Below are positions 12,180-23,679 of a stretch of 64,000 bases of DNA, piece by piece; positions within the stretch are counted from its first letter, which is position 1; the number at the start of each line of letters is the position of its first letter. This DNA is from Pomphorhynchus laevis (taxonomy: Eukaryota; Acanthocephala; Palaeacanthocephala; Echinorhynchida; Pomphorhynchidae). The stretch covers positions 1 to 64,000 of the forward strand of contig WNNJ02001920.1 of assembly GCA_012934845.2 (NCBI GenBank), written 5' to 3'. The position numbers and the translations under genes were made by a program. Below the pieces are notes generated by a model that saw only the letters and a list, made by a program, of their open reading frames with translations, made no database searches and was not told the origin of the DNA.

Positions 12180-12871
12180 TAGTTTAATAGTAATTAAACT
12201 ATTTAAATAAATTTGTTCAATAATTGAATAAAAATTATTAGAGTTAAATATACATGTCTTATCAATAAATTAATAATTTTCAAATGCTCATAATTTTATA
12301 AAATTTAATGTAAATATATATATATATATTTGTTTATTAATGTATCATATTTAATATGTGGTATTAATTACCACATATTAATTTAATATGCATATTAATT
12401 ATGTGGTAATGGTGTATTAGCATAGTGTAATGATGTATATTTCGATCTCAAAGAAATTATTACAAAGTAATAATCACAACTGTTAGTAAACAATCTCAAC
12501 CATTAATAAGTTAGTTCATATAATGCAAAAGGGCATGAAAGTTCAGTTTTATAGCAAAAACAATGACTTTGATTCTTAGCAACTTGGCAATTGATTGCTA
12601 CGAATTGTTCCTTAACAAAATATTGCATGTTTGGAAGATCTGCAACAAATTTCGAGGCAATACGTCTTACGTGGCTAAATAACAATTTATATTATAACTT
12701 GATATATTATATCAGGTTTTATTATTTTATTGAATTATTCATTATAATGGAATTTATGATATTGTAATAACTACAATTCTATGCTGTAATATTTTGTGTC
12801 AATCTTCGTTTAGTTAATGTTCATATTTGCTTATAATTAATGTTTTTTTACGCTTTTTTGTTTCAAATTAG
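12180..12871. other. Upstream flank/intron of the ubiquitin hydrolase gene
   Basis: AT-rich, with an (AT)n run near 12320 and short palindromes around ACCACATATTAAT (12355-12410). A 60-codon - strand open stretch at 12503-12685 shows no family. The expected upstream exon (first zinc ligands of zf-UBP and start codon) was not found here. The last 30 bases form a pyrimidine-rich tract ending in AG at 12870-12871, the acceptor of the first recognised exon. Confidence 0.45.
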
Positions 12872-12952
12872 GCCTGCATTAGTTGTGATTTTATCGGGTG
12901 CAATTTTTGCAATGCAAAATCTCACGCAAGAGATCATTTCTTAAATTCGAAG
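12872..12952 (+). CDS. USP44/49-like ubiquitin hydrolase, zf-UBP exon A
   Basis: An 81-nt exon of 27 codons. It is bounded by a strong pyrimidine tract plus AG (12870-12871) and a consensus GTAAG donor (12953). It encodes ACISCDFIGC, then a variable loop, then SHARDHFLNSK. This is the middle of a zf-UBP (BUZ) domain: C-x2-C, a third Cys after Gly, then His-x3-His, as in the ACLxCxxxxCGRYxxxHAxxHF pattern of USP44/USP49/USP3. Proteins of this family bind the ubiquitin C-terminus through this finger and cleave ubiquitin from substrates such as histones. The next exon follows after a 55-bp intron and continues the motif in frame. The preceding exon, with the first zinc ligands, is not visible. 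Confidence 0.75.
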
Positions 12953-13007
12953 GTAAGAGCTAAATCTTACCATTTTAACATTTTAATATCGTGTCCTCGA
13001 TGTTTAG

Positions 13008-13048
13008 CACAACTTGTTCATCGATATAGAATTAAATTACTTATACTG
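13008..13048 (+). CDS. USP44/49-like ubiquitin hydrolase, zf-UBP exon B
   Basis: A 41-nt exon. The acceptor is a T-rich tract ending TTTAG (13003-13007) and the donor is GTGAG (13049). It encodes HNLFIDIELNYLY plus the first two bases of a Cys codon. It supplies the His that completes the K-H-N/P zinc ligand after exon A and the strand before the last Cys pair, as in HNLAIDLMYGGIYC of USP22 or HPLAMEVRDLYVFC of USP49 (sequences recalled). The split codon TG|C is completed exactly by the exon at 19535. Exon A plus exon B read without any frame change. The intron of 6486 bp that follows holds the fold-back repeat and the PLE tandem array. Confidence 0.72.
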
Positions 13049-13643
13049 GTGAGAAACGTTTTATTTCAATTTTGCTATTTAATTATTAATTATTTTGTCG
13101 TTTAAGCAAAAAGTGATTTAATGCAATACCGATTTAAATGTGCAAAATGTTTTAATTTTTAGATTATAATATATTAATATATTCTTGATATTAATATATC
13201 CTTAATATATTCTTAATATTAATATATTCTTAATATATTAATATTAAGAATATGAAATTAGGTGGTGCAAATCCGCACTAATCTCATAGAAACTTTACTA
13301 ATTTATGCATTACTAGTCCCAAAGTGTCTTCAATAAGTGACTGACGACGAAAATTAGTTAAAAATAATTTGCAAGTTAAAATTAATTTACATTAAAAGGA
13401 TGTGTCCGGTTACTTATTGATATTGTGCCACTACAGTATTTTTAATCATTGATATAAACAAAATAAACTCTGAGTTAAAAATTTCATTTTAACTGAATTT
13501 TAACTAATCTTTAAGTAAATGTGGTAATTAGTTCATCAATATATCCATGGAACACTTTTAGCTTGCGCTTTTAATATTTAATTATAAAAACAAAATTAAA
13601 GATCTTAAGTAAAGATTTTAAATTAAGATATAAAAATATTTTT

Positions 13644-13890
13644 ACTAATCAGTCTGGGTGGGTCTCATCAGCTACTGACCCAGCAGCTGATGGTCTGGGT
13701 CAGCAGCTGATGAGACCCACCCAGACTGATTAGTAGCGTCCTGCTATATCAAAGATAAGAGCATACCTGTGAAGATAATATCGTGCCACATTCAGAAGAA
13801 TTTCAGCTCACAGATGTAATCAAATACAATTAAAGACATTCATTGCAAGTGGCAGCATGAAAAACAGTGATCGGGCTAGCAGGATCAATC
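13644..13890 (+). mobile_element. Fold-back repeat family, hammerhead-like copy 1
   Basis: Begins with perfect 30-bp inverted arms (13644-13673 and 13705-13734). Inside them CTGACCCAG and CTGGGTCAG (13675-13683, 13695-13703) pair as well, so the hairpin is about 40 bp. To the right the unit continues with TAGTAGCGTCCTGCT, then ATATCGTGCCACATTCAGA, TTTCAGCTCACAGATG and GTGGCAGCATGAAAAAC. The same unit occurs at 48050-48480 and 48585-48815. It carries AGCAG-CTGATGA-GACCC followed by GCGTC-CTGCT, pieces of a hammerhead ribozyme core; the GAAA segment is missing from this truncated copy. It is probably a PLE terminal repeat in head-to-head arrangement; family inferred only. Confidence 0.6.
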
Positions 13891-14389
13891 AGAAAAAATA
13901 TGTCATTATATTATTTAATGATACGTTCGATGTGCACTTAAATTGTTCCGGGCGTTTAAACACTGAGAGAAATAAAAATATATAAACTTATTGTTCACAA
14001 ATTTTCGACTTTTTCAATAGTCATTTTCGATTGTTATGCTTTGACATAAAAAATGAAAAAATGGTGTATAAATGCAATAAAAACGGGAAGGGACTATTGA
14101 AAAGGATTATCACAAAAGTCGAAAATTTGTGAACAATAATTTCTTATTTTATTATTTCTCTGATGTTTAAACACCCCTTACAATAAATTAGAATACTTAA
14201 ATATAATTTAACGATGTATAAAATTATTAATAACTCCATTAACATTTATTCTGTATCGTAAAAGCTCAAAACCTTAAATAAAAGACATTAAATTATAAAG
14301 ACATTTTTGTTGGCGATTAGTTTGCAATTAAAGTTTGAAAGTTTAAAAAGAATTTTTAAACAAAAATTCGTTTAGTAAGAAAATTATTG

Positions 14390-17300
14390 TTAATGTTACC
14401 AAGCCAAGAAGTCATGGCGATAAAAGGAATAAGAAAAATAGAGTTAAAAATATTAAAAAAGATATGTATATAAATGAACAATTAGAAATATTAAAACAAC
14501 TTTTAAGAGATAATAAGCTAAAAGATCTTTATGTAAATATAAGAAGTTTTTCTAAAGATATCATATGTTCAATAAATCAAAAATTAATTAACGACTATGA
14601 TAGGCTAAGTTGTATAATAGAAGGTTATTGTAATACAAAATACTATGATCGCAAAATAAATGTTAATAATAACAAGAAAAAATATACACTAACCATAACA
14701 TAACAGCATAATAGTCAAACTATATTTCATAAACATGTGAAATTAATAGGAAATGGTATAGGATATTGTAAATTATTTATTTTAGAACATATTGTTGAAT
14801 AAAATAAGACAATATTAAATCAAAAGCAATTAGAAAGATAAAATTTTTGGATTAAAACGTTTAATTCCATGTACCCCTTAGGATTGAATGACGTGGTACA
14901 AGGAATTGGCAGAAGTAATATAGTACACAATAAACAACTATATTATAATAATCCGGTTAAACGCAAACCAAGAAGTCATGGTGATAAAAGGAATAGGAAA
15001 CAGAGTTAAAAATATTAAAAAAGATATGTATATAAATGAACAATTAGAAATATTAAAACAACTTTAAGAGATAATAAGCTGAAAGATCTTTATGTGAATA
15101 TAAGAAGTTTTTCTAAAGATATCATATGTTCAATAAATCAAAAATTAATTAACAAATTTGATAGGTTGAGTTGTATAATAGATTGTTATTTTAATATAAA
15201 ATGCTATAATCTGACAATATTTTTTTATAATTTTTTAATATAATAATGATATAGGATATTGTAAATTATTTATTTTAGAACATATTATTGAAGACAACGT
15301 ATCAATATTAAATCAAAAACTATTAGAAAAATAAGATTTTTGGATTAAAACGCTTAATTCCATGTACCTATTAGGATTGAGTGACGTGATACAAGGAATT
15401 GGCAGAAGTAGTATAGTACATAATAAACATCTATATTATAATAATCCGGTTTAACGCAAACCAAGAAGTCATGGTAATAAAAGGAATAGGAAAAATAGAA
15501 TTAAAAATATTAAAAAAAGATATATATATAAATGAACAATTAGAAATATTAAAACAATTTTAAGAGATAATAAGCTGAAAGATCTTTATGTAAATATAAG
15601 AAGTTTTTCTAAAGATATCATATGTTCAATAAATCAAAAATTAATTAACAAATTTGATAGGTTGAGTTGTATAATAGATTGTTATTTTAATATAAAATGC
15701 TATAATCGGACAATATTTTTTTATAATTTTTTAATATAATAATGATATAGGATATTGTAAATTATTTATTTTAGAACATATTATTGAAGAAAACGTATCA
15801 ATATTAAATAATAAACTATTTGAAATTGAAGATTTTTGGATTAAAACGCTTAATTCCATGTACCTATTAGGATTGTGTGACGTGGTACAAGGAATTGGCA
15901 GAAGTAGTATAGTACATAATAAACAACTATATTATGATCTGGTTAAACGCAAACCAAGAAGTCATGGTAATTAAAGGAATAGGAAAAATAGAGTTAAACA
16001 TATTAAAAAAGATATGTATATAAATGAACAATTTGAAATATTAAAACAATTTTAAGAGATAATAAGCTAAAAGATCTTTATGTAAATATAAGAAGTTTTT
16101 CTAAAGATATCATATGTTTAATAAATCAAAAATTAATTAACAAATTTGATAGGTTGTGTTGTATAATAGATTGCTATTTTAATATAAAATGCTATAATCG
16201 GACAATATTTTTTTATAATTTATTAATATAATAATGATATAGGATATTGTAAATTATTTATTTTAGAACATATTATTGAAGACAACGTATCAATATTAAA
16301 TAATAAACTATTTGAAATTGAAGATTTTTAGATTAAAACGCTTAATTCCATGTACCTATTAGGATTGAGTGACGTGGTACAAGGAATTGGCAGAAGTAGT
16401 ATAGTACATAATAAACAACTATATTATAATAATCCGGTTAAACGCAAACCAAGAAGTCATGGTGATAAAAGGAATAGGAAAAATAGAGTTAAAAATATTA
16501 AAAAAGATATGTATATAAATGAACGATTAGAAATATTAAAATAACTTTTAAGTGATAATAAGCTAAAAGATCTTTATGTAAATATAAGAAGTTTTTCTAA
16601 AGATATCATATGTTCAATAAATCAAAAATTAATTAACGACTATGATAGGCTAAGTTGTATAATAGACAGTTATTGTAATACAAAATACTATAATCGTACA
16701 ATAAATGTTAATAATAACAATAAAAATATACACTGACCATAAAATTCATTAATAAAATTCTAAAGATATCATATGTTCAATAAATCAAAAATTAATTAAT
16801 GACTATGATAGGCTAAGTGGTATAATAGAAGGTTATTGTAATACAAAATACTATAATCGTAAAATAAATGTTAATAATAACAAGAAAAAATATACACTAA
16901 CCATAACATAACAGCAATATTGTCAAGCTATATTTCATAAACATGTGAAATTAATAGGAAATGGTATAGGATATTGTAAATTATTTATTTTAGAACATAT
17001 TGTTGAATAAAATAAGACAATATTAAATCAAAAGCAATTAGAAAGATAAAATTTTTGGATTAAAACGTTTAATTCCATGTACCCCTTAGGATTGAATGAC
17101 GTGGTTCAAGGAATTGGCAGAAGTAATATAGTACACAATAAACAACTATATTATAATAATCCGGTTAAACGCAAACCAAGAAGTCATGGTGATAAAAGGA
17201 ATAGGAAACAGAGTTAAAAATATTAAAAAAGATATGTATATAAATGAACAATTAGAAATATTAAAACAACTTTAAGAGATAATAAGCTGAAAGATCTTTA

Positions 17301-18440
17301 TGTGAATATAAGAAGTTTTTCTAAAGATATCATATGTTCAATAAATCAAAAATTAATTAACAAATTTGATAGGTTGAGTTGTATAATAGATTGTTATTTT
17401 AATATAAAATGCTATAATCTGACAATATTTTTTTATAATTTTTTAATATAATAATGATATAGGATATTGTAAATTATTTATTTTAGAACATATTATTGTA
17501 GACAACGTATCAATATTAAATCAAAAACTATTAGAAAAAGAAGATTTTTGGATTAAAACGCTTAATTCCATGTACCTATTAGGATTGAGTGACGTGATAC
17601 AAGGAATTGGCAGAAGTAGTATAGTACATAATAAACATCTATATTATAATAATCCGGTTTAACGCAAACCAAGAAGTCATGGTAATAAAAGGAATAGGAA
17701 AAATAGAATTAAAAATATTAAAAAAAGATATGTATATAAATGAACAATTCGAAATATTAAAACAATTTTAAGAGATAATAAGCTGAAAGATCTTTATGTA
17801 AATATAAGAAGTTTTTCTAAAGATATCATATGTTCAATAAATCAAAAATTAATTAACAAATTTGATAGGTTGAGTTGTATAATAGATTGTTATTTTAATA
17901 TAAAATGCTATAATCGGACAATATTTTTTTATAATTTTTTAATATAATAATGATATAGGATATTGTAAATTATTTATTTTAGAACATATTATTGAAGACA
18001 ACGTATCAATATTAAATCAAAAGCTATTAGAAAAAGAAGATTTTTGGATTAAAACGCTTAATTCCATGTACCCATTAGGATTGAATGGCGTGGTACAAGG
18101 AATTGGCAGAAGTAGCATAGTAAATAATAAACAACTATATTATAATAATACGGTTAAACGCAAACCAAGAAGTAATGGTGGTAAAAGGAATAGGAAAAAT
18201 AGAGTTAAAAATATTAAAAAAGATATGTATATAAATGAACAATTAGAAATATTAAAACAACTTTTAAGAGATAATAAGCTAAAAGATATTTATGTAAATA
18301 TAAGAAGTTTTTCTAAAATATCATCGGTTCAATAAATCAAAGATTAATTAACAAATTTGATAGGTTGAGTTGTATAATAGATTGTTTTTTTAATATAAAA
18401 TGCTATAATCAGACAATATTTATTTATAATTTTTTAATAT
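14390..18440 (+). repeat. Naiad-derived tandem array in host intron
   Basis: Seven tandem copies of an internal Naiad segment, head to tail on the + strand. A shared landmark (AATTCCATGTACC) lies at 14863, 15356, 15852, 16344, 17071, 17564 and 18060, giving periods of 493, 496, 492, 727, 493 and 496 bp. Each unit runs from the end of the GIY-YIG domain (DIGYCKLFILEHII, EKEDFWIKTLNSM) through the basic linker (RKPRSHGDKRNRKNRVKNIK) to the early RT region (KDIICSINQKLIN, RLSCII). It then jumps back through an AT-rich junction. The copy at 17071 matches the one at 14863 better than its neighbours, giving a 2208-bp higher-order period. Units carry scattered TAA stops. The array lies inside the 6.5-kb intron of the ubiquitin hydrolase gene. 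Confidence 0.9.
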
Positions 18441-18444
18441 AATA

Positions 18445-18597
18445 ATGAATATTTTGAGGTTTTCCGCAAATGTTATATGTTAAAACTTGCAATTGTGGTC
18501 TACAATTTGCTGGTGATTTTCGTGTCGACCTCGGCATTCGTAAACATGCGGAAGCAGACCGCGCCAATGCGATGGAAATTTTGGCTTTGATTTAAAA
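18445..18597 (+). pseudogene. Possible zinc-finger scrap
   Basis: A short open stretch encodes KTCNCGLQFAGDFRV and GIRKHAEADRANAM, reminiscent of the C2H2-like fingers (CxxCGLxFxxxxGVxxHxRxxH) at the N-terminus of some LINE ORFs. It is GC-richer than its surroundings and directly abuts the Naiad array. The match is loose: spacing between the Cys pair and the His differs from a standard finger. Confidence 0.25.
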
Positions 18598-18599
18598 AT

Positions 18600-19534
18600 G
18601 TTATTATATTACAATATATTATAAATATATTAATATAAATATATATTTATAAATATATAATATAAATATATTACAATAAAATATATCCTAGTCCCTGGAC
18701 CTAATTTTAAAGTTCAATCAAAAATCGAAATAAAATACGAAATTTTTTATCGAAGCAAAAAATCATTTGAAAGAAACGTTTCATTCGTTCAATGAACAAA
18801 CTATACGTTTTTTCTGACTTTTATTTTTTATTTTCTTTAACAAAAGTTTTTAAATATACGGTAAATAGACGATAAAGTACTTTATCGCTGACCTTTCATC
18901 GCTGTATTTCCTTTCAAATCGGTATATTTTCTGATTCAATAATCTTATTTTCCATTTCGATATTTTTATTACGATTTTCGATAAAAGATTCGATATTTAT
19001 ATTTCGATCGTATATGCTCAATTCTAATTATTATATTTTAGATTGTTTATTCAATTGCTAAATTTATTGTTTCGATATAGTTTTATTCATTTCGATCAGG
19101 GTATTGCAATTTCCTTATATTTTGATCTGTGCATTATTTCTGTCAAAGATGTTCATTGTCCTAAAAATTGTATGAAAAACAGCTAGACAATCAAAATTTT
19201 ATTTTTCATTGATTGTGTTAAAAATAAAATGTTGATTGTCCAGTTGTTCATATTATTTCTATTACTTTTTATCGACTTTAATTGCCATTTTTATCTGCAT
19301 TTCCTTCAATCACTCTTTGTTGATGATTTTTAATTTTGGGTCGGTCAAACTACATTTCCAATAAAAAAATTACATTTAATAGCAAGTTTTTACTTGGCAT
19401 GTAATTCATTATACTCTTATATTTTTGAATTCGCTTTTTTAATGGTAAAATGATAAAAATAAATTGCCATCATTTACAAAGTGCACGGGATTCTTATACG
19501 GTTTGTACTTTATTTGCCAATTTTGTCTGTATAG
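18600..19534 (+). other. Rest of the host intron before exon C
   Basis: AT-rich intronic sequence with an (ATATTA)n-like run at 18605-18690. No coding or RNA gene seen. It ends in a good acceptor, TTTTGTCTGTATAG at 19521-19534. Confidence 0.55.
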
Positions 19535-19708
19535 CTACTCCTGTGATGGTTATGTCTTGAATGATAACTCCAGCGGTGATATCGCAAGAATAAAAGAATA
19601 CCTAGAATTACTGAAATCTGCTGGCAGTAATAACAAGAAAATAAAAGTAACTAGATCCGGTCAATCGTCCTTGAGACGTAATTCAAACAAATACGATATG
19701 CATAATAG
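19535..19708 (+). CDS. USP44/49-like ubiquitin hydrolase, exon C
   Basis: A 174-nt exon between TGTATAG (acceptor) and GTATGC (donor at 19709). The first base completes the Cys codon begun at 13047-13048. The joined reading is LYCYSCDGYVLNDN, followed by GDIARIKEYLELLKSAG and VTRSGQSSLRR. This matches the end of the zf-UBP domain and linker of USP44/USP49, where I recall FCYLCDDYVLNDN, GDLKLLRRTLSAIKS and TTRSGRFLRSM in the same order. The exact phase match across a 6.5-kb intron is strong support for one gene. The open frame also runs left to 19464, but no ATG is in that frame. It ends with two bases of a codon; the next exon (catalytic domain) is not identified. An exon starting at 23271 would fit the phase (RRIL...W) but is weak. 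Confidence 0.72.
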
Positions 19709-20090
19709 GTATGCATGTTTTGTATTTTCATATAAATTATTTTTAGTATCATTTTTATAGCTTATTATAATTATTATATTATTAAGAATTATCCACAAGT
19801 GGATCCCATTGATGAAAAATAATTTAAAAGCTAAAACAGGTATTAACAGGTTTGCTTGAGAACCTAATTACCATCGATAATCATGTAATCGATAATTATT
19901 ATATGAAATTATTATATTTAATATGATAATATTGTTTTTACTAAAAGGATACTCGATATAATAATTAATAAATTATTACAATAAATAATTTATTAATTAT
20001 TTATATAATTATATATGATTTATATAATTAATGTATTTGATATTTACTGAAATTATATTATTATTCAACTTAAATTGATGATAAAGAACA
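19709..20090 (+). other. Intronic AT-rich sequence
   Basis: No gene seen. Contains TATAATTA-rich runs at 19900-20060. Presumed to be the next intron of the ubiquitin hydrolase gene. Confidence 0.4.
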
Positions 20091-21630
20091 AATTATTTCC
20101 AAAAAGCGTGTTACCCCGATTCGAATGTTTGCTTGTTGGCTGTTGACGCTTCCAATGCGTTTAATCAAATAAATAGAAAGATTGTACTTCACAATATTGA
20201 GTATATTAATCATGCATTATCTTGCACACTTTAAACTATATACGCTTTTTCTGCTGAAATGGTTTTAGGTGATGACAATATTGTGTCCTCTGAAGGGACA
20301 CAATATTGAGGGTAACCTTTTGCTATGGCCGAATTTTTAATGGCATCCTTACTAATTATTAACAAAATTCGTAGTCCGTACCAAACGTAATCCAAAGATG
20401 GTTCATTGACGACGTGAGTTTTGTAGATACTATCAATGATCTCAACTGCGTTTGGGACGTTTTAATAAACATCGGTCCAGATTATGGTTACTTCGTAAAC
20501 GAATTATCAGCCAGCTGTATCTCACGTAGTAATGAACAAGGAATTACTTCTTAGTACTAATATTAATACGAATTCATCTGGCATTGAGATTCATGGTATT
20601 CCCATAGGAACCACAGGCTACGTCTCGACCTTTACACATCTGAAGATCACTAAGTGGTTGGCTTTAATCAAGTGAATGTCATGTGGCCGAAATTGATCCC
20701 TTTATTGCATATATGGGCTTCAAAAAATCTTTTCAGCTGAAATAAAACTACATTAAAACTCGCACTATTCTATGCAAAGAGCCTGAATTGATCCAACTTA
20801 AATTGATGATAAATAACAAATTATTTCCAGCCCTACTAAGGGAAAAAGGAGATGATAATTGGAACCTGATTATCATCATGCCGATAAACTTAGGTGGATT
20901 AGGAATATCTGATCCAACGTTTACAGCTTCCTCGGACTATTACAGCTCATAGACGATGTGCGAAACCTACGAAACTTATGTGGGAGGAAATGAGATCCAC
21001 CAGCATTTAAGAAATTGCACTACGCCGTCTTATATATGATAGAATCACTTCTTTTCGCAATAAACTGCAGTAATCACCCCTATTAACGGACCCTATCCCG
21101 GCAAATATGCGCAAGGCAGTTGAGTGCGTTACCGTTACCAATCGACAATTTCCGATTGCCTTCTCGTTAGTTTACGGATGCTATTTTTAATCGAAATGGA
21201 CTCCGTAGATTTAGTCAAGAACTTGTGCAATTGCGGCACAAGTGTAGATCTGCCACACGCTATGAGCTGCAAGACGGGCGGGCTTCCTACGATCCGGCAC
21301 GACTCGATTCGTAATTTAAAGTTTGTTGAAGTATTTCGTTCTGTGAAAATTGAACCAACATTATCTCCAGTTCCGACTAGATTTAAAATGGAATCAACAA
21401 CAATCACTCTAGATTTGAATGCACGATTGGACATTTTTTGTACGGAGTTAGGAGGATCAAGATTTGAACGGACATTTTTCGATTTCACTATTTTCGCTGC
21501 CGCTACTGACAAACTTATCAAGACGATCGCAACTGACGTCTGGCGCGTGATCGCAACGATCACGCGCTAGACGATGTCACAGAGGCGCACTTTAACTTAC
21601 TCAGAAAATATAATTAAGATAAAGAGGAAG
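20090..21630 (+). mobile_element. LINE ORF2 C-terminal part with Cys/His domain
   Basis: Remnants on the + strand include FVDTINDLNC and PDYGYFVNE (end of RT palm and motif D region) near 20420-20505, then a decayed stretch. A better frame at 21124-21570 carries NLCNCGTSVDLPHAMSCKTG, GLPTIRHDSIRNL, LDLNARLDIFC and GSRFERTFFDFTIF. This is the Cys/His block followed by a D...D-x-T-like nuclease-resembling block that I know from the C-termini of many invertebrate LINE-like ORFs. Related but distinct blocks lie at 40.0, 56.1 and 60.9 kb. The end carries an 11-bp inverted repeat (21543-21553/21557-21567) that interrupts the domain. Confidence 0.65.
20276..20308. repeat. Perfect 13-bp inverted repeat
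   Basis: Arms CAATATTGTGTCC (20276-20288) and its exact complement (20296-20308) with a 7-nt spacer, inside the LINE remnant. One of a series of similar structures in this window. Confidence 0.85.
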
Positions 21631-21779
21631 TTGTCTTTTGAACTTGCACGTGTATTATATGCTTGCATGCGCACGGCACGGTCGACTAGTAGAAGACCGA
21701 CTTTTTCAACTAAAGAATGATAATAAGCTTTTCATGTATTATTTACAATTCTATTAAATTCTATTATATTTTTGGACCC

Positions 21780-23110
21780 ATCCCTTCCTTCTAGCTATTG
21801 CCTTCTTTCTAAGCTCTCAGTACGCATCAACTTAATACAGATCAACACTTATCTCTCTTCACTAATTTGTAACCACCTTTCCAATCCGCTTTTCGCTTTT
21901 ATAACTCCACCGAAATCGCCTGCATGAAAGTTTACAACGACTTAATCATTTCTCGTGACAAGGCTTTATACAGTGTTCTCAACTCCCTCGACCTCTCCTC
22001 CACCTTCGACATCGTCGACAACTTCATGCTCCTCCTTTCTAGCATTCGTTATGATTACGGCTTTTCTTTCTCCTCCGCAGCATGGTTTGCCTCATATCTA
22101 TCCGACCGTTCTTTTCGCGTCTGTTCTAATTCATCATACGCTCCTCCCATCCCTTTTTTATGAGGGGTCCCACAAGGTTCAGTCCTAGGCCCTGCTTTAA
22201 TCTCTACTGCTTGGCTATCTCTCTCCGTTTAGCAAACCTTACTGCTTTAACGTCATGCAATACGTTGATGACATACTCATTTATGCTCATGCATCCGTCC
22301 ATCGCATACACGATATCGGAATTTCAGCCTCCAACGGTCTTTCTTCTATCTACAAACGTCTCGTTCTAAATACCGACAAGTCCATATAATGTAGATCCTC
22401 CCCGTCAACCTAAGATATCTCCATCACTGTATCGTTTACCTCATCAATCATACCCATAGTCACTATCTCACTTTCTTATGCTTCCATTTTGATTATCACC
22501 GTTCCCTTAAACCCTTCGTCCATGACAAGGACCGCTCGTCTAACTTAATTTTCTGAGACATCCGCCGTATCCACCCCCTTATCGACTTCCGTTCTTGTAT
22601 GCCTCCTTCGTCGCTTCGCTTCTGTAAAATCGGTTACTGCCTCAGCCTTTTCGCCAATTCTCTAAAATTCATCATCTTACCCTTCAACGCATCATTAACT
22701 TCGCTGTTCGAGTGCTCATACGTCTCCGTCGCTTCGACTACACATTTACATATCTTGCCCACCTCTCCTGACCCACCATTTACATCCTTATTTAACTCCG
22801 CCTTCTTCTCGTAACTTTTCGTCCCATTGCTTTCGGCTCCCCGTCGTTCATCAACCTCCCTTTCTTAGACGCACTCGCCCCACATCTCTATCGCTTCGTT
22901 CCTGTCATACCCTCTTACTCCACGTTCCCAATTACTTCGACAACTACGGTCTCTGGTCCTTCTTCATCTGGAATCAGCTGCCTCTCGACTTCTGCCGCGC
23001 TCACTCTTTTATCACATTCAAACACATCCTCCGTTCACACCTTCTCGACACATGATTTTGATTTTGTTTTGTTTTTTCTTCGTGGTCATGTAAGTGTTTG
23101 CCAGCACGTA
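21780..23110 (+). mobile_element. L2/CR1-like LINE, RT to 3' end
   Basis: Landmarks on the + strand: KVYNDLIISRDKALYSVL, LDLSSTFDIVDNFMLLL (motif A, Asp kept), WFASYLSDRSFRV, then GVPQGSVLGP in a shifted frame near 22165. Remnants of the NTDKSI thumb follow and a final FWNQLPLDFCRAHSFITFK block sits near 22960-23040. The 3' end is about 23110 with a TTAATAATATA-rich run. Unusually C/T-rich on the + strand compared with its flanks. Several frame breaks. It is related to, but not the same subfamily as, the elements at 6.3-7.9 and 52.2-52.8 kb. Confidence 0.75.
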
Positions 23111-23310
23111 TTTGCCACTTAAAAATAAATCTTTTTTTAATAATATATATTATTAATATAATAATTACGAGTAGGTATTTTTAAACCCATTGTGCCTCTC
23201 GGCATGAGGAAGTGTGTCTAAAATATAATAAATAAGAAAACAGTACCGTTTATGATCTTCACATATTATAGGCGTATTTTGGAATTGACATTAGTTGTTT
23301 GGAACTTTGA

Positions 23311-23502
23311 ACTTTTATATTTAATATGCGATCTCATAAAAACGCTAAAAACGAATATATCAGTATTAATTGCAAAGGCGGTCTCTATGACATTGATAAT
23401 GACACAAAAGTCTACTATATTAAAAGACCTGTGGCATATATATTGAGACTTCGCAGAAGTAATTTCACTTGTTTAAGGCTGGATACCACAAGAGAGCCCT
23501 AA
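23311..23502 (+). other. Small open frame, unrecognised
   Basis: An open frame with an ATG at 23326 encodes 58 residues, including NEYISINCKGGLYDIDNDTK, VYYIKRPVAYILRLRRS and FTCLRLDTTREP, ending at TAA 23500-23502. It looks more protein-like than the AT-rich flanks and lies between two LINEs. I do not recognise it. An alternative frame starting at a possible acceptor (TATTATAG, ending 23270) reads RRILELTLVVW and would match the phase left by the exon at 19708. Neither is established. Confidence 0.3.
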
Positions 23503-23679
23503 ATTTGAGAAGTTTTTAGTCCTAGGACAACTGTAACTAAAACCAGCCATTAGCGTGTTCTTATCAATGATGAGACAGACTTGTCATGTCACGAAGCTAA
23601 GCTTCTTATGAGTTAGTACGGCATTTTATAGAAATAAGTGAGCCATCCCATATTCGACCGTCCTGATAGCTTTCGCCGC

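Noticed and set aside
14390-18440. CRISPR array or centromeric satellite
   Set aside because: Units are about 494 bp, protein-derived and contiguous without unique spacers; the context is a eukaryotic intron. A centromeric role cannot be judged from seven units.
19464-19760. Secreted peptide precursor with signal peptide
   Set aside because: The apparent hydrophobic N-terminus has no ATG and lies upstream of a good splice acceptor; the downstream part fits the zf-UBP/linker of a USP44/49-like protein instead.
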